Of a DNA stretch of 64,000 nucleotides, positions 56,552 to 64,000 are shown one piece after another (within the stretch, counting starts at the first letter, position 1; each line of letters begins with the position of its first letter). The position numbers and the translations under genes were made by a program. Source of the stretch: Halichoerus grypus (lineage: Eukaryota > Chordata > Mammalia > Carnivora > Phocidae). The stretch spans positions 147,976,762 to 148,040,761 of the forward strand of contig NC_135718.1 in assembly GCF_964656455.1 (NCBI RefSeq), read 5' to 3'. Under the pieces are notes generated by a model. The model did no database searches and had not been told where the DNA came from. It worked only from the letters and a program-made list of their open reading frames with translations.

Positions 56552-56554
<3 letters not shown>
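56066..56554. other. Unassigned non-coding stretch
   Basis: No gene or named repeat is seen. Confidence 0.4.
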
Positions 56555-56588
<34 letters not shown>

Positions 56589-56618
56589 GAAATATATATA
56601 TATATACTATATATATAA
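56555..56618. repeat. (TG)n followed by (AT)n
   Basis: About 29 bases of TG then an interrupted AT run, at the 3' edge of an antisense L1. Confidence 0.93.
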
Positions 56619-56621
56619 TAG

Positions 56622-57986
56622 TTTTATTGATGTATAATTAATATACCATAAAATTCAACCTTTTAAAGTGTGTAATTCAGTGATTTTTAGTATATTCACG
56701 CAGTTGTGAAGCCATTACTACTACTAACTTTACATTTTCATCAATCCAAGAAGAAACCGTGTATTTATTAGCAGTCACACATTCTTTTCTTCTCCATATC
56801 CCTACCTAACCCTCCCCTCAACCAGTAGTCCACTTTCTGTCATGATGGAATGATATAATTTGTGGTCCTTGATGCTTTGGTGACTGGCTTTTTTGACTTA
56901 GCATGTTTTCAAGGTTCATTCATGTCGTACCATGAATCAGCACTTCCTTCCTTTCTGTGTCCAAATAATATTAGATTGCATGGATGTACCATGTTTTATT
57001 TACCCATTCATCAGGCGATGGACATTTGGATTGTTTTCATTTTTGGGTTATTGTGCATAATGCTGCTATACACATCTGTGTATAAGTTTTTGTGTGAGTA
57101 TGTGTTTTCACTTCTCTTGGGTGGATGTCTAAGATGTAGGTATTACATATTATCTGTATATTAGGAGTGTGATTGCTAGGTCATCTGGTAACTCTTCTGT
57201 TTAACATTTTGAGGAACTGCCAAACTGTCTGAGGGCTCCAAAAAATGTTGATATATTCTGGAGGACACTTGTTATTGTCTATTTGTTTTGTTTGGTTTGG
57301 TTTTAGTCATCTTAGGGGGTGTGAAGTGGTATCTCATTGTGGGTTTGAATTACGTTTCCTAGTGACTAATGACATTAGTCATTATTTCATGTGCTTATTG
57401 GCCATTTATTTATCTTCTTTGGAGAAATGTCTGTTCAAATCCTGTGCTCAATTTTTAATGAGGTTATTTATCTTTATATTATTCTGTGGTAAAAATTCTT
57501 TATATATTCTGAATATAAATACCTTACCTAATATATTAGTATTGCAAGTATTGTCTCCTGTTCTGTGGATTGTCTTTTCTTTTAACAATATCCTTGAAAG
57601 CACACATTTAAATTTAATGTAATTGTTGATATAGTTGGGTTTTGTGTCATTTGCTATTTTGTTTCTCTTTACCCTCTGTTCTTTGTTTCTATTGTATTCG
57701 TTTCCTGCTTTGAATTAATTGAATATTTATGTGATTTCTTTTTATTTCTTTTATTGCCTTATTATCTATACTTCTTTGTTTTTGTTTTTAGTTGTTGCTC
57801 TATTATTTACAACATCATCTTTAACTCATCATACTCTAATTTTAAACATTATTATACCAGGTAACATATAATGCAAAAACTTCACAATATTGCCTCATTT
57901 TTCCACTGATTTTTTTGTGTTGTTGTTTTCATAGTTTTCACTTCTGCATATGTCAAAAACTCAAATACACTATTTTTGTTTTAAAT
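56622..57986 (-). mobile_element. Old LINE-1 (L1MA/L1MB-like), antisense, left part
   Basis: 'ttgatgtataattaatatac', 'cattcatgtcgtaccatgaa', 'cccattcatcaggcgatgga', 'acttctcttgggtggatgtc', 'gaggaactgccaaactgtct' and 'tatctcattgtgggtttgaa' form a long antisense L1 3'UTR/ORF2 match. From about 57650 the text shifts to a region that resembles an upstream part of L1, so an internal deletion is likely. The element resumes after the young L1 at 59597. Confidence 0.82.
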
Positions 57987-58000
57987 AATCAATTGTTATT

Positions 58001-59295
58001 TGTATGGAATCAGAAAAGACCCCGAATCACCAAGGAAATGTTGAAAAAGAAAAACAAAGCTGGGGGCATCACATTGCCTGATTTCAAGCTATATTACAAA
58101 GCTGTGATCACCAAGACATCATGGTACTGGCACAAACACAGACATATAGACCAATGGAACAGAATAGAGAACCCAGATATGGACCCTCAACTCTATGGTC
58201 AAATAATCTTCGACAAAGCAGGAAAAAACATGCAATGGAAAAAAGACAGTCTCTTCAATAAATGGTGCTGGGAGAATTGGACAGCCACATGCAGAAGAAT
58301 CAAACTCGACCATTTTCTAACACCATATACAAAGATAAACTCAAAATGGATGAAAGACCTCAATGTGAGACAGGAATCCATCAAAATCCTAGAGGAGAAC
58401 ATAGGCAGTAACCTCTTTGACATTGCCCACAGCAACTTCTTTCCAGATACATCTCCAAAAGCTAGTGAAACAAAAGCAAAAAATGAACTTTTGGGACTTC
58501 ATCAAGATAAAAAGCTTCTGCACAGCAAAGGAAACAGTCAACAAAACAAAGAGGCAACCCACAGAATGGGAGAAGTTATTTGCAAATGACACTACAGATA
58601 AAGGACTGGTATCCAAGATCTATAAAGAACTTGTCAAACTCAACACCCAAAAAAACAAATAATCAAGTCAAAAAATGGGAAGAAGACATGAAAAGACACT
58701 TTTCTGAAGAAGACATACAAATGGCTAACAGACACATGAAAAAATGTTCATCATCATTAGCCATCAGGGAAATTCAAATTCACATTGAGATACTACCTTA
58801 CACCAGTTAGAATGGCAAAAATGGACAGGGAAAGAAACAACAAATGTTGGGGAGGTTGTGGAGAAAGGGGAACTCTCTTACACTGTTGGTGGGAATGCAA
58901 GTTGGTACAGCCACTTTGGAAAACAGTGTGGAGGTGCCTCAAAAAATTAAAAATAGAGCTACCCTATGACCCAGGAATTGCACTACTGGGTATTTACCCC
59001 AAAGACACAGATGTAGTGAAAAGAAAGGCCATATGCACCCCAATGTTCATAGCAGCAATTTCTGCAGTAGCCAAACTGTGGAAAGAGCAAAGATGCCCTT
59101 CAACAGATGAATGGATAAAGAAGATGTGGTCCATATATAGTCCATATATACAATGGAATATTACTCAGCCATCAGAAAGGATGAATACCCAACTTCTACA
59201 TCAAGATGGATGGGACTGGAGGAGATTATGCTAAGTGAAATAAGTCAAGCAGAGAAAGTCAATTATCATATGGTTTCACTTATTTGTGGAACATA
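58001..59295 (+). pseudogene. LINE-1 ORF2 C-terminal remnant
   Basis: Encodes the region after the RT palm: [60 protein letters not shown], then the Cys motif [18 protein letters not shown], ending with TAA near 59293. A frameshift near 58480 and a stop near 58660 split it into three pieces. It diverges from the two minus-strand copies at many codons, so it represents a different L1 subfamily. Confidence 0.9.
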
Positions 59296-59400
59296 AGGAA
59301 TAGCATGGAGGACGTTAGGAGAAGGAAGGGAAAAATGAAGGGGGGTGAAATCGGAGGGAGAGATGAACCATGAGAGACTATGGATTCTGAGAAACAAACA

Positions 59401-59428
59401 GGGTTTTAGAGGGGAGGGGGGAGGGGGG
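59401..59428 (+). other. G-quadruplex motif in L1 3'UTR
   Basis: Four G runs (3, 4, 6, 6) separated by 7, 1 and 1 bases, on the L1 sense strand. Same location as the C-run motifs of the two antisense L1s. Confidence 0.75.
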
Positions 59429-59596
59429 ATTGGTTAGCCTGGTGATGGGTATTAAGGAGGGCACATACTGCATGGAGCACTGGGTGTTATATGAAAACAA
59501 TGGATCGTGGATCACCACATCAAAAACTAATGCTGTATTGTATGGTGACTAACATAACATAATAAAATTTAAAATATTAAAAAAAATCAATTGTTA

Positions 59597-60480
59597 ATTG
59601 GAAAAAATGAAACTCTTTTCAGTGTTTTATATTTACCCACACTTTTCCCAATTTTCATACTCCTTATTTCTCTCTGAGTGAGTTTCTATCTAGTATCTCT
59701 TTCAAAATTTTGTTTAATGTTGTTGTAGTGCTAGTCTGAAGTGAAGAATTCTCTTAGATTTGTTTGTCTGAAAAGGTATTTATTTTCCTGTCATTTCTGA
59801 ATGCTTTTTCACTAGGTATAGAATTTTAGCTTGATAGGGTTTTTGTTGTTATTGTTTTGTTTTTTTGTTTTTGCCTTTCATACTTTAAAGATGTCATTCT
59901 GTTGTCTTTTGGTTTGCATTTTTTTTCTAATTGGAAGTTAGTAGTAATTCTTGCTTTTGTCACCCTATACATTATGTTTTTTCCTTCTGGCCATTTTAAG
60001 ATTTTCTCTTCATCATTGGTTTTCAGTCATTTGATTATCATGTGTCTTTTTAAAAAGTTTTTATTTTTATTTATTTACTTAAGTAATCTCTGCACCTAAT
60101 GTAGGGCTCCAGCTCATGACCCTGAGATCAAGATTTGCACACTCCTCCAGGCTGAGCCAGCCAGGTGCCCCCATACTCAACTGTTTGAAGGTTTTTTTCC
60201 CCGTTTGCTGAGTAGATCTAGAATAGTAGCCTTTACTTAGGACTAATTTAGACCTAAAACTGAGGCATGATCTTTCATGTATATCTTCTGAATATTTCAG
60301 GTAGTCAGTGATGTCCCTCTACTCTATCTGGTTGCAATGCAAACATCTCCTAAACTTGTGTGAATTATGGGAATTTTTCAACTTACATTTGTCCTGTAGT
60401 TGTTCTTTGTGATTGAGTTTTATGGAGTTTCATCCTATACATAAACAACTTAGTATTCTGTTAAAGACTTAAGGTGACTT
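59597..60480 (-). mobile_element. Old LINE-1, antisense, right part (ORF1 region)
   Basis: 'gtgctagtctgaagtgaaga', 'attctcttagatttgtttgt', 'cattctgttgtcttttggtt' and 'gattatcatgtgtcttttta' match the antisense ORF1 region also seen at 1800-2560. It is interrupted by a short SINE at 60053-60173. The right boundary is uncertain. Confidence 0.7.
60053..60173 (-). mobile_element. Short old Can-SINE relative, antisense
   Basis: 'tttatttatttacttaagta', 'atctctgcacctaatgtagg', 'tcatgaccctgagatcaaga' and a 'gagccagccaggtgccccc' head. It has the short SINEC2-like form without the CT-rich body. Confidence 0.82.
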
Positions 60481-60489
60481 CTAAGGAGC

Positions 60490-60640
60490 TTTCAGGAACT
60501 CTCTCTCTCTTTGTGTCTCTCTCTTTCTCTCTCTCTGTAGCTCCCTCTTCTCAACTGCTCTGTCCACAATTTCTTTCTTTCTTTCCTTCTTCCTTCCTTC
60601 CTCCCTCTCTCTCTCTTTTTCCTTTTCTTTCTCTCTCTTT
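60490..60640. repeat. Pyrimidine-rich low-complexity tract
   Basis: CT, CTTT and CCTT units on the + strand. It directly precedes two stacked antisense SINEs, so part of it may be their expanded tails. Confidence 0.85.
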
Positions 60641-60831
60641 TTAAAAGATTTTATTTATTTATTTGACAGAGAGAGAGATAGCGAGAGCAGGAACACAAGC
60701 ATGGGGAGTGGAAGAGGGAGAAGCAGGCTTCCTGCCGAGCAGGGAGCCCGATGTGGGGCTCGATCCCAGGACCCTGGGATCATGACCTGAGCTGAAGACA
60801 GACACGTAACAACTGAGCCACCCAGGCGCCC
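60641..60831 (-). mobile_element. Can-SINE, antisense, inserted at the tail of an older SINE
   Basis: 'ttaaaagattttatttattt', 'gcccgatgtggggctcgatc', 'tgggatcatgacctgagctg' and a 'gagccacccaggcgcccc' head. CTTT-rich flanks on both sides hide the target duplication. Confidence 0.94.
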
Positions 60832-60845
60832 CTCTTTCTTTCTTT

Positions 60846-60967
60846 CTTTAAGTAGGCTCCCCACCCAGTGTGGAGCCCAATGTGGGACTTGAACTCACAA
60901 CCCTGAAATCAAAATCTGAGCTGAGATCAAGTCAGACACTTAACCCACTGAGCTACCCAGGCACCCC
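60846..60967 (-). mobile_element. Short old Can-SINE relative, antisense
   Basis: 'tttaagtaggctccccaccc', 'agtgtggagcccaatgtggg', 'acttgaactcacaaccctga' and a 'gagctacccaggcacccc' head. It lacks the CT body. The younger SINE sits at its T-rich tail. Confidence 0.85.
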
Positions 60968-61254
60968 TCTATCCACAATTTCTGTCTCTCTCAGGCTCTC
61001 TGAATTCTAATTTGTGCCTTTTCAACTCATTAAGATCATTATTTTAACCTTTAAGCCTTCTTGTTTGTGCATTACCTGGAAAATATGTATTACAAGATAA
61101 TATGTGAATACAGAGAGGAGAACCTTATATTTACTGTGTAATGACTCTATCATATACTGTGTTATTTAAAACACTAATTATTGCCATAATCATAAGTAAT
61201 AATCATCCCATTTTAAATATGAAGAAACTAAGATTTGAATAATTTAGACAACTT

Positions 61255-62340
61255 GAAAGCAAATTCAAACATTTATTCAATAAGTGTTATATTTACTGAG
61301 TATCTATTAAGTGTCAGGCTTCTGGAGGCAGCTATTATGCATTGATGAACCAAACAAGCATGGGTCCTTCTTGTAAAAGGGTTTTGGACTGGTGGGAAGC
61401 CTTATAACAAATAAACAAGCATACAGGAAGTGTATATGTAGATATTATACTAAGAGCCGTGAAAGAGACAAAGATGCCATTGAATAATTCTGATGGGGGC
61501 CTTGAAGGAAAGGTGGGGACCTAAGTGGGCAAGGTGGAAAATATGGTTGACATTAAAAGCACTTAAGGAGACCAGAAGGAGACTAATGAGCTAGCCATGT
61601 GTGAAGAGTAGAGAAAAATATTTCTGGCAGAGGGTATGTTAGTCTTTGAGGAAAGAACTTACGTGTTCAAGGAAGTGAAAAGGGACAAAAAGGCTGAAGA
61701 CTATGGGATGAGGGGAGAGTGACCTCAACTGGATTGGGAGGGGTGCCTGGGTGGCACAGTCAGTTAAGTGTCTGACTCTTGATTTTGGCTCAGGTCACGA
61801 TCGCAGGGTTGTGAGATCAAGCCCCAAGTCAGGCTCCATGCTGAACGTGGAGCCTACTTAAGATTCTCTCCCTCTCCCTCTCCTTCACGCCCCCCCACCC
61901 TGCTGACATGCTCTCTCTCTCTCAAAAAAAATTAAATAAATAGTCAGCTGAGGATAGAGAGTTGGGTAGGAGTCTGATCATTCAAGTTTTGTAAGGAGTA
62001 GAAAGTTTGGTAAATTATTTGGAAAATGTAAATGTGAGTTATATTTTCCCTAGCTTATCTACTGTGTGGGACATAGAATTTAGGGGGACAAGAGTCATTA
62101 ACTATTTTAGTAACTTAAGTAGGGGATTTCAGGAGCTTCATTTAAGGCAGTGGAGATTGGCAAAAGTGGGTAGATGCCAGAGAGACTTGAAAAGAGAAAT
62201 TGTGGGACCTGATGGAGTTTGGGATGACAGAGGATAGATAAGTCAAGAGTGAAACTCTATCTTGAGCAACTGCATTGTTCATTCTGCTATGTTCTGAGAT
62301 GAGAAATATTGAAAGAGAAGTTGATATGGTGGGTGAAGGA
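61255..62340 (-). mobile_element. L2-like fragment, antisense, carrying a SINE
   Basis: 'tttattcaataagtgttata', 'tactgagtatctattaagtg', 'tcaggcttctggaggcag', 'agtctttgaggaaagaactt', 'cgtgttcaaggaagtgaaaa' and 'tgtaaggagtagaaagtttg' follow the antisense L2 pattern loosely. The right half is less certain. Confidence 0.5.
61741..61945 (+). mobile_element. Can-SINE, older 'gactcttgattttggctcagg' type
   Basis: Head 'ggggtgcctgggtggcacag', 'gtctgactcttgattttggc', 'gatcaagccccaagtcaggc', 'tggagcctacttaagattct' and an A-rich tail. Same lineage as the copies at 14432 and 21273. No clear target duplication. Confidence 0.92.
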
Positions 62341-63061
62341 GGAGGGGACTGAAACATTCAAATTGGAATATGTTGACTTCTTGGTAATCATAAGATCTCA
62401 AAGTGGAGATAGCCAGAAAACACAGAGCAGCAGTGTTGGATGAAAATATAAATGAGGAACTGTTAACACAGAGATGGTATTTAAAACCATATGAATGGAT
62501 GAGCTCAGCTAAATTATACAGAAAGAAATGAGAAGAATAAAGGATCCAGGATCTAGTGCTCATCAACTGTGGCTTTCAGAGGTTAAGTAAAGGAGAAGCC
62601 ACCTTCAGAAGACACTGAATAGGAACAACAGTAGTGGTAGAAGGAAAGCCATATAGAGATATTGACACAAAGCCAAGAGAGCATTTATAAGGGAAGGAAA
62701 TGAGATAAGGAAGGAGAAGTGACTGTCAGTTCCGGTCTTTGGTAACCTTGGCAGTCACAGTTTCTGGGGTGCGGGGCAGACCAGAATGGGTTGAAGACCT
62801 AGTAGGAGGGAGAATGTGGAGAAGGAACATAGGCAGTATCTGTGAGCACTTTTCCTCTGAAGAGGAGTGGGGAAGATCTGTGTCAAGGGGAGGTTATTTT
62901 AAGACGAGAGTAAACAGGGAATTTCTGTATGCTGAATTACTCCAGCAAAGAGGAATAAAGTTTGATGATGCAAAAAGAGGAAACCAAGTGCGCAGGAGTG
63001 GAATCTCATGGGAGCTGAGAGAGGAGGAGATTCAGCACCCATGTGGAAGGACAAGCCTGTC
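62341..63061. other. Unassigned purine-rich stretch
   Basis: GA-rich, possibly a further decayed L2. The 170-codon plus frame at 62739-63251 reads into the SINE at 63074 and has no recognisable domain, so I do not call it. Confidence 0.35.
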
Positions 63062-63294
63062 AAAAGCAAATCAGGGCGCCTGGGTGGCTCAGTTGGTTAA
63101 GCGACTGCCTTCGGCTCAGGTCATGATCCTGGAGTCCCTGGATCGAGTCCCGCATCGGGCTCCCTGCTCGGCAGGGAGCCTGCTTCTCCCTCTGACCCTC
63201 CCCCCTCTCATGTGCTCTCTCTCTCTCTCATTCTCTGTCTCAAATAAATAAATAAAATCTTTAAAAAAAAAAAAAAAAAAAAAAAAGCAAATCA
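63062..63294 (+). mobile_element. Young Can-SINE with 24-base A tail and target duplication
   Basis: Head 'gggcgcctgggtggctcagt', 'gcgactgccttcggctcagg', 'ggagtccctggatcgagtcc', 'aaataaataaataaaatctt' and an uninterrupted A run at 63263-63286. The flanks 'aaaagcaaatca' are identical at 63062-63073 and 63283-63294. The least decayed SINE in the window. Confidence 0.97.
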
Positions 63295-63896
63295 AATTCT
63301 TCCCCCACAACCGGAAGGAAGGGAGGAGGAATAGGTGCACATATACATGGTTTTGGAGATGCGTGACAGCCGTCAAGTGCTCCTGGATGGCAGTTTAGAA
63401 TTTCTAGATGTCCTATGCGTCGGGTCATCAGCTGAGTATGAGGGGCAGGGGGAGGAGAGCTGTGTCCTAGGAGAAGAGAGGCGGGTGGAGAAGGCAGGAA
63501 GTCGTCTTCTTGGAGGCCCCGGAAACATGGAGTCCACGTGCCCGGGAGTGTTGAGAGCATAACGGAATCTGAGACCAAAATTTAACGTGAAAAGATTTAG
63601 CCTACTTGAGTGGTTTTTTCCCATCACTTTTAAGTCTCTCATAGAGAGCCCAGAGAAGACGGTGATTTGAGTTAACACAGGACTGACTTCTGTTTTAATT
63701 TGTTTTTATATGAGGTATGACGGGGGGTGGGGCCAAGTGTGGCAGCTCCGAAATGTCTACATCAGCGGGCCTTGGAGGTGGCTTTGCAGATCAGAGGACT
63801 GGGTGCCGCAAGTGAGTCTTGTGGGTGGTTTGGGATCATGGCAAGTGTTCGGATGCTGCATCTTCATTACAACCACGCTGTTTTCCCTTAGAGAGC
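63295..63896. other. Unassigned non-coding stretch
   Basis: No exon is supported. Several 75-105 codon frames overlap on both strands, including one that reads through the SINE A tail. Confidence 0.35.
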
Positions 63897-64000
63897 TTAT
63901 TTATTTATTTATTTATTTATGATTTTACTTACTTATTTGAGAGAGAGAGGGAGAGAGCACATGAGTGGGGGGAGGGGCAGAGAGTGAGAGGGAAGCAGAG
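63897..64000 (-). mobile_element. Can-SINE, antisense, cut by the window end
   Basis: (TTTA)n, 'gattttacttacttatttga', a GA run and 'catgagtggggggaggggca' are the 3' tail and body of an antisense Can-SINE. The head lies beyond the window. Confidence 0.9.

Larger units (their letters stand above)
57983..59596 (+). mobile_element. Young 5'-truncated LINE-1, sense, with target duplication
   Basis: A 1.6-kb 3' piece of L1: the ORF2 end, 3'UTR and a tail after 'aacataataaaatttaaaat'. 'aatcaattgtta' is identical at 57987-57998 and 59585-59596; including A-rich bases the duplication spans about 16 bases (57983-57998). The empty site reads TTTT/AAATAATC, the consensus L1 nick. Orientation is opposite to the other two young copies and to the host L1M. 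Confidence 0.96.

Noticed and set aside
62739..63251. 170-codon plus-strand frame
   Set aside because: About one third of it is Can-SINE sequence; the rest is purine-rich with no recognisable motif.

Overview
This is mammalian nuclear DNA, and the repeats point to a carnivore. About thirty copies of the tRNA-Lys-derived Can-SINE family are scattered through it, with the typical head (gcctgggtggctcag), pyrimidine-rich body and (AATAAA)n/A tail. They sit among LINE-1 elements of several ages, L2, MIR, a few DNA-transposon and LTR relics, and many dinucleotide repeats. The commonest SINE type reads 'tctgccttcggctcagg ... gctccctgctc ... ctgcttctccctctccc'. From memory this is the arctoid form (bear, seal, weasel and raccoon lineages), not the canid SINEC_Cf or felid form, so I infer a non-canid caniform. 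All family names come from memory of consensus sequences; no database search was run.

I found no convincing host exon, tRNA, rRNA, CpG-island promoter of a host gene, or CRISPR array. Most open frames lie inside LINEs, SINEs or low-complexity DNA, and many begin at non-ATG codons. The window is best read as intergenic or deep intronic.

Layout. 0-15 kb: old L1M, MIR and hAT fragments with Can-SINEs, and a 380-bp pyrimidine tract at 11.6-12.0 kb. 14.6-20.5 kb: an old L1M (+) that received a younger 5'-truncated L1 (-, 15.84-19.50 kb) with a perfect 16-bp target duplication. 20.5-33 kb: sparse repeats (Can-SINE, MIR, L2, an LTR-like relic) in otherwise unassigned DNA. 33.06-39.77 kb: an essentially full-length L1 (-) with 3'UTR, broken ORF2, broken ORF1 and a 1.8-kb 5'UTR holding a CpG-rich promoter, a ~250-bp tandem repeat and a long antisense open frame. 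39.8-56.5 kb: L2, MIR and L1M remnants, including a hAT MITE inside a MIR and two Can-SINEs inside one L1M. 56.6-60.5 kb: an old L1M (-) invaded by a third young L1 (+, 58.0-59.6 kb). 60.5-64 kb: a SINE-on-SINE insertion, an L2-like stretch, a young Can-SINE and a SINE cut by the window end.

The elements relate as donor machinery and passengers. L1 ORF2 (endonuclease plus reverse transcriptase) would have mobilised both L1 and the Can-SINEs, and many insertions here still show the expected short target duplications and TTTT/AA-like nick sites. All three younger L1 copies are inactivated. The most unusual item is the 236-codon ATG-initiated open frame antisense to the L1 5'UTR (38970-39680), placed like primate L1 ORF0 but with no resemblance claimed.
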